Positions 32,297 to 41,993 of a stretch of 64,000 nt of DNA are shown here, in pieces. The notes under the pieces are model-generated. The model saw only the letters and a list, made by a program, of their open reading frames with translations, searched no databases and was not told the DNA's origin. A program made the translations under genes and the position numbers. Position 1 is the stretch's first letter. Every line of letters begins with the position of its first letter. Source of the DNA: Brevundimonas sp. UBA7506 (lineage in GTDB: Bacteria; Pseudomonadota; Alphaproteobacteria; Caulobacterales; Caulobacteraceae); assembly GCF_002479495.1 (NCBI RefSeq), contig NZ_DLNQ01000001.1, forward strand, positions 1 through 64,000. The letters run 5' to 3'.

Positions 32297-33907
32297 TCAA
32301 CGCCGCGCCGCGTCGCTGGCCGCGCGGACCTGGCCGAACTCAGAGGTCGGCTTCCAGGTCGGCCATTCATCGCTGTTGGCCAGTTGCAGGCCCAGGCGAT
32401 ATAGCAGGGTCAGGTTCTCGACCGCCGAACGCAGGTCCCAGTCGGCCGACCATTCGTCGCTGGGCTTGTGATAGTCGGCCGCGAACCTGGCCTTCCACGC
32501 CGCCAGACCGGCCTCCTTGCCGCCATCCACCCAATCCACGCCGTGCCAGGGCATCAGGGCCGGCACGCCCGCGCGGGCGAAGGGGAAGTGGTCGGAACGG
32601 TAGTAGAAGCCCTGCTCCGGCTGGCCGTCATCCGACACGTAGCGGCCCTCCTTGACCGCCAGGGCCTGAAGGTCGTCTTCCAGGCTGTTCTGGCCCTTGC
32701 CGAAGATCGGCACGTCGCGGGTCGGACCGGACAGGGGCAGCATGTCGATGTTGATGTCGGCCACCGTCGTTTCCAGCGGATAGACCGGATCCGCGGCATA
32801 GGCGTAGGCGCCCAGCAGGCCCATTTCCTCGGCCGCCATGTGGGCGAAGACGATGGTGCGGTCGGGCGCGGGCGCGGCCTTCAGCTGACGGGCCATCTCC
32901 AGCACGCCGATGGTGCCCGAGGCGTTGTCCCAGGCGCCGTTGAAGACCTTGTCGTCGCCGGCGGCGTGCTCGTTGACGCCGACGTGGTCCCAGTGGGCCG
33001 AATAGATGATGGTCTCGTTCGGCCGCCTGGCGCCCGGGATTTTGGCCAGCAGGTTATGGGTGCGCAGGGTGTCCGTGGTCTCGGCCGTCTCGACCGACAG
33101 GGTCACGCCCGGCACGACGAAGGCGCGGAAGTCGCCGGTACTGATCCGAGACGTCAGTTCAGCCATGTCCAGGCCCAGAGCCTTGGCCGTGTCGGCGTTG
33201 ATCGCGCCCGAGAACTCCAGATCCGCCGCGCCCGGCGTCAGCGTGCGGGTGCGGGCGTTGCCCTGGACCATGCGGGTCCAGGCGGTGTCGGTGGCGGTCG
33301 CCTTGGACACGGTGATGACGCCCAGGGCGCCGCGGCGCTTGGCCTCGTCCGCCTTATAGGCGCCGGACTGGTAGTTGGTCGTGTAGGGGCCGTTGAACAG
33401 GTCGCCGTCCGGCTCGCCGCCGACGACGAGGACGATCTTGCCGGTCACGTCGAGGCCGCCGTAGTCGTCCCAGCCGCGCTCGGGGGCGTTGATGCCGTAG
33501 CCGGCGAAGACCAGGCCCGCGCCAGCAATCGACGCCTTGCCGTCATTGCTGACCGCCCGCAGGGTGATGTCGGTTCCGGGCGTCAGAGCGTGCGCCTGAC
33601 CGTCCGCGCCGGTCCAGCTGGCCCTGGCGGCGTCCGCGACGGGGGTGAAGCGCTTCAGGTCGACGACCTGCAGCCACTGACCGTTCGGACCGCCCGGGGC
33701 CATGCCCATGGCCTCGTACTGGGCCTGCAGCCAGTCCAACGTCTTCTTCTCGCCGTCCGTGCCGGGATAGCGGCCCTGGAAGTCGTCGGCGCTGATGGTG
33801 CGGATTTCGTCCGACAGCCGCTGGGCCGAAAAGTCCTGAGCCGCGGCCGAACCGGCGACCAGCAGAAGAGCGGTAGCGGCGACGCCGCTGATGAACCGAC
33901 GATTCAT
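32297..33907 (-). CDS. M28 family zinc peptidase (secreted)
   Basis: A 536-residue exported aminopeptidase-type M28 enzyme with signal MNRRFISGVAATALLLVAGS and a PA insert domain (GIVFAGYGINAPERGWDDYG-like region, about 130-270). Zinc motifs: AHWDHVG, DNASGTIGVLEMAR, HMAAEEMGLLGAYAY with the catalytic Glu pair, INIDMLPLSG and YRSDHFPFARAG. It probably trims peptides in the periplasm or outside. The start at 33907 removes an upstream extension of 58 residues without homology. It lies directly downstream of a paralog on the same strand. Confidence 0.92.
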   Translation of the reverse strand: MNRRFISGVAATALLLVAGSAAAQDFSAQRLSDEIRTISADDFQGRYPGTDGEKKTLDWLQAQYEAMGMAPGGPNGQWLQVVDLKRFTPVADAARASWTGADGQAHALTPGTDITLRAVSNDGKASIAGAGLVFAGYGINAPERGWDDYGGLDVTGKIVLVVGGEPDGDLFNGPYTTNYQSGAYKADEAKRRGALGVITVSKATATDTAWTRMVQGNARTRTLTPGAADLEFSGAINADTAKALGLDMAELTSRISTGDFRAFVVPGVTLSVETAETTDTLRTHNLLAKIPGARRPNETIIYSAHWDHVGVNEHAAGDDKVFNGAWDNASGTIGVLEMARQLKAAPAPDRTIVFAHMAAEEMGLLGAYAYAADPVYPLETTVADINIDMLPLSGPTRDVPIFGKGQNSLEDDLQALAVKEGRYVSDDGQPEQGFYYRSDHFPFARAGVPALMPWHGVDWVDGGKEAGLAAWKARFAADYHKPSDEWSADWDLRSAVENLTLLYRLGLQLANSDEWPTWKPTSEFGQVRAASDAARR

Positions 33908-34020
33908 GGAAACTCCCGAGCCCTCCCCACGGGGGCTTTCGCGCAAAGTAATAGGGCGGCCCCCCGTGAGACCGCCCCTTACATTTTTGTCATGTTCCGC
34001 GAAGGCGGCGGGGACCCGGC

Positions 34021-35661
34021 CTACTTGCGCTGATCGGCGCTGACAGCGCGCGCCGGGCCGAACTCGGACCCCGGCTTCCACTGCGGCCAGTCGCGGCTGT
34101 TGGCCAGGGCCTGACCGGCGTCATAGACGACCGACAGATCCTGAATCATGCCGCGATAATCCCAGTTGGACTCCCACTCGTCGGCGGCCTGGTGATAGCG
34201 GTTGGCGCGATATTCGTTGGCCGCGGCCTGGCGCTGGGCGATCGGCTCGTCAATGTATTCGCCCGTCGAGGAAAGGTAGCCCATCGGCACGCCCTTCTTG
34301 GCCAGCGGGAAGTGGTCCGAGCGGAAGTATATGCCCGCGCCCGCGCCTGCGTCTCCCTCGAAGCCGCGCCCTTGGGCCGACGCCAGGGCGATGACGCGCT
34401 CGTCCAGATCGGACTGACCATAGCCGGTGACGCCCAGCTTGCTCATCCGGCCCAGCACGTTCGTGGCGTCCAGATTGAAGCCCGCAACCGTGGTTTCCAG
34501 CGGATACAGCGGATTGGCGGCGTAGAATTCCGAGCCCAGCAGGCCGCTTTCCTCGCCGGTGAAGCTGATCATGACGATGCTGCGTTCGGGCTTCGGGCCC
34601 TTGGCCCATTGACGCGCCAGCTCCAGCAGGCCCGCCGTGCCCGAGGCGTTGTCCACGGCGCCGTTGAAGATGCGGTCGCCGTTGGCGTCCGGCTCGCCCA
34701 TGCCGATGTGGTCCCAGTGGCCGGTGTAGAGGATGGTCTCGTCCGGATGGGTCGCGCCTTCCAGCTTGGCCACGACGTTGTGGGTCGTGATCTGGTCGGT
34801 CTTCACGTCGAATTTGGCGTCGATGGTCGCGCCCTTCAGCTCGACCGGCCGGAAGTCGCGGCTGCGCGCCTTGATCTTCTCCTGCTCGAAGTCGAGCCCG
34901 GCTTGGCGGAACATCTCGACGGCCACGTCGCGCTGGATCCAGGCCTCCATCGGCACCCGCTCGGCCGAGGGGTTCTGACGCACGATGTCGAACTGCGGCA
35001 CGGACCAGGAGTTGGCCACGGTGGTCCAGCCGTAGGAGGCCGGCCTGGTCTCGTGGACGATCAGCACGCCCGCCGCGCCCTGACGCGCCGCCTCTTCGTA
35101 CTTGTAGGTCCAGCGGCCGTAGTAGGTCATGGCCACGCCGCCGAAGGTGTTCAGCGAGGGCTCCTCGAAGTCGGCGTCGTTGACCAGGACGACGATGACC
35201 TTGCCGCGCACGTCGGTCTTGAAGTCGTTCCAGTCGCGCTCCGGCGCGTTGGTGCCGTAGCCGACGAAGACCAGGGGCTTGCCGCGCAGGTCGACGCCAT
35301 TGCTCGGCAGGCGGGTGGTGATCGTGGCCTGCTGGCCCTGGGCCAGGGCTTGCGTCCAGTCGCCGACCTTGATCTGGCCGCTGACGTTGGAGACGGTGAA
35401 GCGGTTCAGGCCCACCGCCTGGGTCCAGCCGCCGTTTTCGCCGCCGGGCGCGAAGCCGGCCGCAGCGTACTGTTGGCTCAGATAATCGATGACCTTCTGC
35501 TCGGCCGGGGTGGCGATGCCCCGCCCCTCGAAGCTGTCGTCCGACAGAACCTTGATGTCGTTGGAGATGCGCGCGGCATCAAAATCGGGGGTCTGGGCGG
35601 CTGCGCCCGACGCCAGCGAGGCGGCGAACAAAAGGACGGCGGCGGACGACATCAGGCGCAT
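34021..35661 (-). CDS. M28 family zinc peptidase (secreted), paralog
   Basis: A 546-residue paralog of the next gene with signal MSSAAVLLFAASLASGAAAQ and the same layout. Zinc motifs: TGHWDHIGMG, DNASGTAGLLELARQW, SFTGEESGLLGSEFYA, FNLDATNV and FRSDHFPLAKKGVP. The PA insert contains VFVGYGTNAPERDWNDF. The tandem pair suggests duplication with shared expression; substrates cannot be read from sequence. A GC hairpin (33954-33977) lies between the two genes. Confidence 0.92.
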   Translation of the reverse strand: MRLMSSAAVLLFAASLASGAAAQTPDFDAARISNDIKVLSDDSFEGRGIATPAEQKVIDYLSQQYAAAGFAPGGENGGWTQAVGLNRFTVSNVSGQIKVGDWTQALAQGQQATITTRLPSNGVDLRGKPLVFVGYGTNAPERDWNDFKTDVRGKVIVVLVNDADFEEPSLNTFGGVAMTYYGRWTYKYEEAARQGAAGVLIVHETRPASYGWTTVANSWSVPQFDIVRQNPSAERVPMEAWIQRDVAVEMFRQAGLDFEQEKIKARSRDFRPVELKGATIDAKFDVKTDQITTHNVVAKLEGATHPDETILYTGHWDHIGMGEPDANGDRIFNGAVDNASGTAGLLELARQWAKGPKPERSIVMISFTGEESGLLGSEFYAANPLYPLETTVAGFNLDATNVLGRMSKLGVTGYGQSDLDERVIALASAQGRGFEGDAGAGAGIYFRSDHFPLAKKGVPMGYLSSTGEYIDEPIAQRQAAANEYRANRYHQAADEWESNWDYRGMIQDLSVVYDAGQALANSRDWPQWKPGSEFGPARAVSADQRK

Positions 35662-35745
35662 GAAACGGACCCCTCGGGCAAATCAGAGGGACGGACCCTA
35701 GAGGCCCTGCTCCATCGTGTCGATGCGACGCCCCCTCCTCGCCGT

Positions 35746-36324
35746 TCAAGGTGTCGGCGAGACCGCCCCGCCCGCCGGCCAATCGGTGTCGCCGACCCGC
35801 GTCAGCCGCATCTCAATGGCCTTACGCGGGGGCTGGCCCTCGGCGACGTATGTGCCGACCTCGTGCCAGGTTCCGTCGCGCACCACGGCGACGTACTGCA
35901 TCCTGGCATTGGGCCCTGCCGGCGTCTCCCAGCGGAAGCCGTCCTCCGTGGCTTCGAAGGCGTAATCGCCCGAATACCCCTGAGCGTACGAACGGAACCC
36001 GTAGCGGCCGGCGCGGGCGTCCCATGACACGACGGCCATGGCGTTGAACTGGGTTGAGCCGTCGGCGGCGTAACCACGACCCTCGATCACCTTGATGGAC
36101 CCGCCCAGCATGGAGCCGACCCGCTCCGTCTGGGTCAGGGTCATGGTTCCCGTCGGGCCATGGACGACCGCCTCGCCGCGCCATTCGCCATCCATGAAGT
36201 TCAGACGATTGATGGCCGCGCGCTGGGCCTCGGACCCGTTGGGCGATGCGGGCATCTGGGCATGGACAGATACGGGAGCAATCAGAAGAGCGGCGGCCAG
36301 CGCCAGACAGGCATGCGACTTCAT
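35746..36324 (-). CDS. Small secreted DUF1579-like protein
   Basis: A 192-residue exported protein (signal to SVHAQ, about residue 23). The mature part starts with LNFMDGEWRGEAVVHGPTG, followed by short strands with SMLGGSIKVIEGRGYA, FNAMAVVSWDARAGRYGFRS and DYAFEATEDGFRWETPAG, a calycin-like pattern seen in DUF1579-type heme- or lipid-binding-like proteins. Function unknown. The start MKSHACLAL at 36324 was preferred because it begins the signal peptide; the frame remains open further upstream through the terminator. Confidence 0.75.
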   Translation of the reverse strand: MKSHACLALAAALLIAPVSVHAQMPASPNGSEAQRAAINRLNFMDGEWRGEAVVHGPTGTMTLTQTERVGSMLGGSIKVIEGRGYAADGSTQFNAMAVVSWDARAGRYGFRSYAQGYSGDYAFEATEDGFRWETPAGPNARMQYVAVVRDGTWHEVGTYVAEGQPPRKAIEMRLTRVGDTDWPAGGAVSPTP

Positions 36325-36383
36325 CAGCGGATCTCCTTTGCGCTTTGCGTTATAAAGAACTTTTGGGACCATCGCAACGTACA

Positions 36384-36414
36384 AGAAAAAACCCGCCGGA
36401 TCGCTCCGGCGGGT
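36384..36414 (-). terminator. Rho-independent terminator of the pet operon
   Basis: ACCCGCCGGA and TCCGGCGGGT form a perfect ten-base-pair stem with a four-base loop. On the minus strand it is followed by TTTTTTCTTG. It lies 25 bases after the cytochrome c1 stop. Confidence 0.9.
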
Positions 36415-36438
36415 CATCTCGTCTTGAATGGTTTCGCC

Positions 36439-37317
36439 TTAGTGGGCGACGCCCTTCCAGATGCGGCGATAGCTGGCGTAGGTGATCCCTGCGAACAGCA
36501 GCAGGAAGATGATCACGCCGAAGCCCATCTGCTTGCGCTCGGTCGCCTTGGGCTCGGAGGTCCAGGCGATGAAGGCGGCGACGTCCTTGGCCATCTGGTC
36601 GACGCTGGCCTTGGTGCCGTCGTCATAGGTGACCTGACCGTCGCGCAGCGGCGCGGGCATGGCGATGAAGCCGCCCGGAGGCACGTGGCCCTTCTTCTTG
36701 TCCCAGAACGGGGTCAGGTCGCCCGCCATGTAGGGGTTGTAGTGCTGGCTCGAGGTCATGGTCAGACCTTCCGGCGGCGTCACATAACCCGACAGCAGGG
36801 AGTAGATGTAGTTGGCGCCGTCGTGACGGGCCTTGGCCATGACCGAGAGGTCCGGCGGGGTCGCGCCGCCGTTGGCGGCGGCTGCGGCCGTAGCGTTAGG
36901 ATAGGGCGACGGGAACTTGTCAGCAGTGGTGGCGTCACGCATCAGCGCCTCGCCCGTCTCGCTGTCGATGTCCGCGACCTGAACTTCCTTGGCCAGGGCT
37001 TTCACGACCGGGTTGTCGTTCGGGTTCGGATATTCCGGGTTCCAGAACGGCCCGTGCTTGTCGCCCAGGTTGCGGAAGTGCACCAGGTTCATGCCGTGGC
37101 ACGAGGCGCAGACTTCCTTGTAGACCTTGTAGCCGCGCTGCAGCTGGCCCTGATCATAGGTGCCGAACGGCCCCTCGAAGCTGAAGCCGCCGCTGCGCGG
37201 ATGCTTGGCGCCCCCGGCGGCCAGCGCCGGAGCGGCGGTGGCGGCCAGGCCCAGAGCGGCCGTCAGAACGACCAGGGTTTTGCGGAAGGACACGGTTTTC
37301 TTCTCGTTCGAAATCAT
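36439..37317 (-). CDS. petC: Cytochrome c1
   Basis: A 292-residue subunit of the cytochrome bc1 complex that passes electrons from the Rieske centre to cytochrome c. A signal peptide (TAALGLAATAAPALA) precedes the heme site VCASCHGMNLVHFRNL near residues 70-86. The axial Met is in IAMPAPLRDG, and a C-terminal anchor (GFGVIIFLLLFAGITYASY) holds it in the inner membrane. The start MISNEKK at 37317 gives a normal signal. It is the last gene of petABC and follows petB by five bases. Confidence 0.96.
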   Translation of the reverse strand: MISNEKKTVSFRKTLVVLTAALGLAATAAPALAAGGAKHPRSGGFSFEGPFGTYDQGQLQRGYKVYKEVCASCHGMNLVHFRNLGDKHGPFWNPEYPNPNDNPVVKALAKEVQVADIDSETGEALMRDATTADKFPSPYPNATAAAAANGGATPPDLSVMAKARHDGANYIYSLLSGYVTPPEGLTMTSSQHYNPYMAGDLTPFWDKKKGHVPPGGFIAMPAPLRDGQVTYDDGTKASVDQMAKDVAAFIAWTSEPKATERKQMGFGVIIFLLLFAGITYASYRRIWKGVAH

Positions 37318-37322
37318 CGCGC

Positions 37323-38618
37323 TCAGCCCTTCTGCTCGGTGACGGGCAGTACCGGCTCCGAGATCGTCGCCGGGACCGGCAGCGGCTTCTCGCGCAGGCC
37401 GATCAGCGGCATCAGCACCAGGAAGAAGATGAAGTAGTAGGCCGTCAGGAAGCGCGTCAGCCACAGGTAGGAGTTCAGGTCGCCATCGATCAGGGTGAAG
37501 GTCTTGAAGCTACCGATCACCGGAGCGTCCGGCAGCTGGGCGCCGCACCAGCCGAGGCCGAAGCAGACGAACAGGAAGATGATGAAGAAGGTCTTCATCG
37601 TCGGGCGGTAGCGCATCGAGCGCACCTTGGACGTGTCCAGCCAGGGCAGGACGAACAGGACGCCGATGGCCGCGAACATGGCCACCACGCCGCCGAACTT
37701 GTCGGGGATGGCGCGCAGGATCGCGTAGAAGGGCAGCATGTACCACTCAGGCACGATGTGCGCCGGGGTCTGCAGCGGGTTGGCCGGAATGTAGTTGTCG
37801 GCGTGGCCCAGGGCGTTCGGCTGATAGAAGACGAAGACCGCGAACAGGATCAGGAACAGGATGATGGCGAAGCCGTCCTTGACCGTGAAGTAGGGGTGGA
37901 AGGGCAGCATGTCCTTCTTCTGGCGGTCCTTCGGGATCAGGATGCCGACCGGGTTGTTCTGACCGGCGGCGTGCAGGGCCCACAGGTGCAGCACCACGCA
38001 GCCGGCGATGACGAACGGCAGCAGGTAGTGCAGCGAGAAGAAGCGGTTCAGCGTCGCGTTGTCGATCGCCGGGCCGCCGCGCAGCCAGATCAGGATCGGC
38101 TCGCCGACGACCGGAATGGCGCCGATCAGGTTGGTGATGACCTCAGCGCCCCAGAAGGACATCTGGCCCCAGGGCAGGACGTAGCCCAGGAAGGCGGTGG
38201 CGATCATCAGGAAGAAGATGACGCAGCCGATGATCCAGATCATCTCGCGCGGGGCCTTGTAGGACCCGTAGTAGAGGCCGCGCAGCATGTGCAGGTAGAC
38301 GGCGATGAAGAACATCGACGCGCCGTTGGCGTGGACATAGCGGATCAGCCAGCCGCCGTTGACGTCGCGCATGATGCGCTCGACCGAGGCGAAGGCCAGG
38401 TCGATGTGCGGGGTGTAGTGCATGGCCAGGACGATGCCGGTGATGATCTGGGTCATCAGGCAGAGGGCCAGGATGCCGCCGAAGGTCCACCAGTAGTTCA
38501 GGTTCCGGGGGGTCGGCAGGTTGGCGTAGTCCATGCCGAAACGGATGATCGGCAGGCGGGTGTCCATCCACCGCTCGATGGCGGTTTTGGGGACGTAGGT
38601 GGATTCGTGATCGCTCAT
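37323..38618 (-). CDS. petB: Cytochrome b
   Basis: A 431-residue membrane subunit of the bc1 complex with two b-hemes and the quinol sites. Heme-ligating histidines lie in [30 protein letters not shown] and [12 protein letters not shown], and in [21 protein letters not shown]. The Qo-site PEWY motif is visible ([15 protein letters not shown]). Eight transmembrane helices are apparent. It overlaps none of its neighbours: 17 bases from petA and five from petC. Confidence 0.97.
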   Translation of the reverse strand: MSDHESTYVPKTAIERWMDTRLPIIRFGMDYANLPTPRNLNYWWTFGGILALCLMTQIITGIVLAMHYTPHIDLAFASVERIMRDVNGGWLIRYVHANGASMFFIAVYLHMLRGLYYGSYKAPREMIWIIGCVIFFLMIATAFLGYVLPWGQMSFWGAEVITNLIGAIPVVGEPILIWLRGGPAIDNATLNRFFSLHYLLPFVIAGCVVLHLWALHAAGQNNPVGILIPKDRQKKDMLPFHPYFTVKDGFAIILFLILFAVFVFYQPNALGHADNYIPANPLQTPAHIVPEWYMLPFYAILRAIPDKFGGVVAMFAAIGVLFVLPWLDTSKVRSMRYRPTMKTFFIIFLFVCFGLGWCGAQLPDAPVIGSFKTFTLIDGDLNSYLWLTRFLTAYYFIFFLVLMPLIGLREKPLPVPATISEPVLPVTEQKG

Positions 38619-38635
38619 GGTTCCTCTGTCCGTCC

Positions 38636-39190
38636 TCAGCCGATCTTCACGCGGGTGTCGGACACGTATTCGTAGTTCGGCACGATCAGGTTCAGCGGCG
38701 CCGGGCCCTTACGGATGCGGCCCGAGGCGTCGTAGTGCGAGCCGTGGCAGGGGCAGAACCAGCCGCCGTAGTCGCCGGCGTTGAAGGTCGGCACGCAGCC
38801 CAGGTGGGTGCACGAACCGACGACGACCAGATATTTCTCATGGCCGGCCTTGGTGCGCTCGGCGTCGGTCTGCGGCGGGCTGCCCACGGCGCCCTCGTCG
38901 ATGACCTTGGTCAGCTCGGCCGGGGTGCGGTAGCGCACGAAGACCGGCTTGCCCTGCCACTTGATGACGACCTGCTGGCCTTCCTGAACCTTGGTCAGAT
39001 CGAATTCGATCGACGCCAGGGCCAGGGTGTCGGCGGCGGGGTTCATCTGGTTGATCAGCGGCCAGGCCACCATCACGCCAGCACCGACCGCGGCGGCGCC
39101 GGCGGCGATGTGGATGAAATCGCGGCGGGTGGCGTCGCCGCCCCCGTGTTGGCCCTCGGGCCCTTCAGCATTCACGACCGATTCGGCCAC
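38636..39190 (-). CDS. petA: Ubiquinol-cytochrome c reductase iron-sulfur subunit (Rieske)
   Basis: A 184-residue Rieske protein. A twin-arginine-type N-terminus ([20 protein letters not shown]) gives Tat export and a membrane anchor. The 2Fe-2S ligands are in CTHLGCVPT and CPCHGSHYD, with the GP-loop [11 protein letters not shown]. The GTG at 39190 has AGGTGAG upstream and yields the normal length; the longer frame begins in non-homologous sequence. It is the first gene of the petABC operon. An inverted repeat lies in the region between petA and trmL. Confidence 0.95.
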   Translation of the reverse strand: MAESVVNAEGPEGQHGGGDATRRDFIHIAAGAAAVGAGVMVAWPLINQMNPAADTLALASIEFDLTKVQEGQQVVIKWQGKPVFVRYRTPAELTKVIDEGAVGSPPQTDAERTKAGHEKYLVVVGSCTHLGCVPTFNAGDYGGWFCPCHGSHYDASGRIRKGPAPLNLIVPNYEYVSDTRVKIG

Positions 39191-39304
39191 GCTCTCACCT
39201 CTGCACTCCCGATCGCCCGCCCCGGAAGGGGTTAGTCGTCGGCATGGATCGTCCCTGCGAGACGGCAAAAGATGCCCGCGGCCCTTGTTTTACCCCAATA
39301 GACA

Positions 39305-39324
39305 CAAGTTGCTGACACAACTTG
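39305..39324. promoter_or_regulatory. Inverted repeat between petA and trmL
   Basis: CAAGTTG-CTGACA-CAACTTG is a perfect 7-6-7 inverted repeat in the divergent region, 115 bases before petA and 61 bases before trmL. It is the length of a dimeric repressor or activator site. No known regulator consensus was matched. Confidence 0.4.
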
Positions 39325-39384
39325 CGAAACGGTCGCAACAAAGACCGCGACAAGACCCCGCCCCGCGCGTATGACGGCCTTAGA

Positions 39385-39843
39385 ATGCGTCTCGCCCTTT
39401 TTCAACCTGACATCCCGCAGAATGTGGGCGCCTGCATCCGCCAGAGCGCCTGTTTCGGCGTGGAATTGCACGTCATCGAGCCTACCGGCTTCCGTTTCGA
39501 CGACCGCGCCATGAAACGCGCGGCGCTGGACTACGGCCCGCTGTCGCACATGACCCGCCACGCCGACTGGGAGGCCTTCCAGCGCGACCGCGCGCCCGGA
39601 CGGCTGGTCCTGTTCACGACCAAGGGCGCCACGCCCCTGCCTGAATTCGAGTTCCGGCCCGACGACGTCCTGCTGTTCGGCAAGGAAAGCGCCGGGGCGC
39701 CCGACTACGTCCACGACGCCGCCGACGCCCGGGTCTTCATCCCCATCCGGCCGGAGACACGGTCGCTGAACCTGTCGGTCAGCGCGGGCATCGCCCTGTG
39801 GGAAGGCCTGCGTCAGTTGGGCGGGTTGCCGACGAGGCCCTGA
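39385..39843 (+). CDS. trmL: tRNA (cytidine(34)-2'-O)-methyltransferase TrmL
   Basis: A 152-residue SPOUT methyltransferase that 2'-O-methylates the wobble base of tRNA-Leu. Motifs: LALFQPDIPQNVGACIRQSA, VIEPTGFRFDDRAMKRAALDY, LLFGKESAGAPDYV and IPIRPETRSLNLSVSAGIAL, which form the trefoil knot. The start at 39385 gives the normal length for the family; the frame stays open 63 bases further without homology. Confidence 0.94.
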   Translation: MRLALFQPDIPQNVGACIRQSACFGVELHVIEPTGFRFDDRAMKRAALDYGPLSHMTRHADWEAFQRDRAPGRLVLFTTKGATPLPEFEFRPDDVLLFGKESAGAPDYVHDAADARVFIPIRPETRSLNLSVSAGIALWEGLRQLGGLPTRP

Positions 39844-39918
39844 GCCGGCCTTAACCACGCTAGTTCATCGAGCGCCAAGTTGTGGATGGCACGCTCTGCG
39901 CTTCTGAAAACCGGAGCG

Positions 39919-40572
39919 ATGAATTTGGAAGCCTTCGTGCGGGCGATCGTTCAGGCCGAGAACCTGCTCCTGTTGCTGGCCTTCTTCGCCCTGTCAGGCT
40001 TTCTGGCAGGGATCGGCGTCACTCGCAGCCGACACAACCCTCGCCGTTCGCGGCGACCAGGACGCTGGCGGGGACCCAAGAGGGTGAAGACGGGCCCATC
40101 AGCCCCCTCGCCTATCCAAAGCGACCGCGTTGATCCTACGGCTCAACTCGCCATCGTCATGAATGCCGAGTTCCAGCCCAAGCGGCTGATGTCGAAAAGC
40201 GAAGCCCGCACCTTCCTGCAAATCGAACGCCTTCTGCGCGGTCATGCGAACGGCTGGCGCGTGATGGCGCAGGTCTCGCTCGGCGAGGTGCTGACCACGA
40301 CCGACGCCAAGGCCTTCGCTGCCGTGAACAGCAAGCGCGTGGACATGCTGGTCATCGCGCGCGACGGGCAACCGCTGGCGGCCGTGGAATTCCAGGGCTC
40401 GGGTCACTACCTGGGCACAGCCGCCGCGCGCGACGCCGTCAAACGCGAGGCCCTGCGACGCGCGGGCGTCGACTTCATCGAGGTCAAGCCGCACCATTCA
40501 GAAGAGGATCTCGCCTTCGAGATCGCCCGGCTGGTTCGTCTGAAAGCCCCGTCAGCGCCGCAGCCCGCCTGA
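39919..40572 (+). CDS. DUF2726 domain membrane-anchored protein
   Basis: A 217-residue protein with one N-terminal helix (LLLLLAFFALSGFLAGIGV), an Arg-rich cytoplasmic linker and a DUF2726 domain: LMSKSEARTFLQIERLLRG, VMAQVSLGEVL, KRVDMLVIARDGQPLAAVEFQG and DAVKREALRRAGVDFIEV. DUF2726 has a restriction-endonuclease-like fold with D-x(n)-E-x-Q residues, seen here as D...EFQG. A nuclease role is possible but not shown. The ATG at 39919 has GGAG just upstream; an ATG at 39886 is an alternative. Confidence 0.8.
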   Translation: MNLEAFVRAIVQAENLLLLLAFFALSGFLAGIGVTRSRHNPRRSRRPGRWRGPKRVKTGPSAPSPIQSDRVDPTAQLAIVMNAEFQPKRLMSKSEARTFLQIERLLRGHANGWRVMAQVSLGEVLTTTDAKAFAAVNSKRVDMLVIARDGQPLAAVEFQGSGHYLGTAAARDAVKREALRRAGVDFIEVKPHHSEEDLAFEIARLVRLKAPSAPQPA

Positions 40573-40575
40573 GGC

Positions 40576-41853
40576 CTACTCCGGCGCGCCGTCGTTGGGC
40601 AGTTGCGCCAGGTTGGGACGCTCGCCGCGCTGGGCGGTGGCGGCGCGTTCGACGGCGCGCATGGTGCGCAGCAGGTTCTCGCCCGAGATCTTGCGGATAT
40701 CGGCCTCGGTCCAGCCACGACGCATCAGTTCAGCCAGGATGCGGGGATAGGCCTCCACGCTCTCCACGCCCTCAGGCAGGCTGTCGACGCCGTCGAAATC
40801 GCCGCCCAGCCCCACATGGTCGATGCCCGCCACGTCGCGAACGTGCTGAATGTGGGCCACGACGTCGTCCAGCGTGGCCTTGGGCGAAGGGTTGGCGGCC
40901 GTCCAGGCGTCAATGCCCGCCTTCACCGCGTCAGGATCGCCCTGGTTCAGAGCCGAGAGCCGCGAAAGCTCGGCGGAGCGCAAAGAGCCCCACTGGCGCA
41001 CCGGCTCGCTGATGAAACCGGGCACGAAGGTCACCATGACGATGCCGCCGTTGGCCGGCATCATCCGCAGCACGGCGTCGGGCACGTTGCGTGGGTGGCC
41101 CGTCACGGCGCGCGCCGACGAGTGCGAGAAGATGACCGGGGCCGTCGAGACGCGGATGGCGTCGGTCATGGTCTCTTCCGAGACGTGGCTCAGGTCCACC
41201 ATCATGCCGAGGCGGTTCATCTCCTTGACCACCTGCTCGCCGAAGGGCGACAGGCCGCCCCACTTGGGCGCGTCCGTGGCGCTGTCGGCCCAGGTCGTGG
41301 TCTTGGAGTGGGTCAGCGTCATGTAGCGCGAACCCGAATCATAGAACTCGCGCAGCAGGCCCAGGGAATCGTCGATCGAATAGCCGCCTTCCATGCCGAT
41401 CAGGCTGGCGATGCGCCCCGCCTTGTGGATGCGGGCGATGTCGTCGGCGGTGACAGCGATCTCGAACACCGAGGGATAGGCGGCGGCGATGCGCTTGACC
41501 GTGTCGATCTGCTCGAAGGTGGCCTTGGCGGCCTCCACCGGCTCCAGGCTGGCGGGGACATAGACCGACCAGAACTGGGCCCCGACGCCGCCCGCGCGCA
41601 GGCGCGGGATGTCGGTGTGAAGCCGCGTCGTCGCCGCCAGATTGGTCGCCAGATCAACGCGATAGGGGTCATTGCCAAAGCCCTGACGCAAGGCCCAAGG
41701 CAGGTCGTTGTGACCGTCGATCAGCGGCGTGCGGCGCAGGATCTGCATCACCCGCTCCTGCCCTGCGGTGCTGTCGCCGGCCGGGGTTTGGGCCAGCGCG
41801 GGTCCGGCCAGGACAGCGAGCGAGACAGCGGCGAGCAGAGCGGTGCGGATCAT
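40576..41853 (-). CDS. Membrane dipeptidase (M19 family), secreted
   Basis: A 425-residue zinc dipeptidase with signal MIRTALLAAVSLAVLAGPALAQ. Metal motifs: LIDGHNDLPWALR (first His and Asp), GMEGGYSIDDSLGLL with the bridging Glu, MMVDLSHVSEETM, VIFSHSSARAV, and VGLGGDFDGVDSLPEGV. The family cleaves dipeptides, including D-amino acid and beta-lactam-like substrates. It is divergent from hemF; the shared region contains an FNR-type box. The start at 41853 was selected because it begins the signal peptide. Confidence 0.93.
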   Translation of the reverse strand: MIRTALLAAVSLAVLAGPALAQTPAGDSTAGQERVMQILRRTPLIDGHNDLPWALRQGFGNDPYRVDLATNLAATTRLHTDIPRLRAGGVGAQFWSVYVPASLEPVEAAKATFEQIDTVKRIAAAYPSVFEIAVTADDIARIHKAGRIASLIGMEGGYSIDDSLGLLREFYDSGSRYMTLTHSKTTTWADSATDAPKWGGLSPFGEQVVKEMNRLGMMVDLSHVSEETMTDAIRVSTAPVIFSHSSARAVTGHPRNVPDAVLRMMPANGGIVMVTFVPGFISEPVRQWGSLRSAELSRLSALNQGDPDAVKAGIDAWTAANPSPKATLDDVVAHIQHVRDVAGIDHVGLGGDFDGVDSLPEGVESVEAYPRILAELMRRGWTEADIRKISGENLLRTMRAVERAATAQRGERPNLAQLPNDGAPE

Positions 41854-41915
41854 GAGGGTCCCCTGAAGACTGATAAGGTCACGCTGACACAGGCGAGGCG
41901 GCATGGAAACCTGGT

Positions 41916-41929
41916 CTGATCTGGATCAA
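41916..41929. promoter_or_regulatory. FNR/FixK-type box before hemF
   Basis: CTGATCTGGATCAA matches the FNR/FixK consensus TTGAT-N4-ATCAA at nine of ten conserved positions. It lies 64 bases before the hemF start and 62 bases before the divergent dipeptidase start. This is a usual place for an activator in low oxygen, although either gene could be the target. Confidence 0.65.
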
Positions 41930-41993
41930 GGCCCTGTTTTGGGCCGGGGCGCATGAAGCGCGGACCGCACACTGTTCACAAAGGCCGCCCGTC

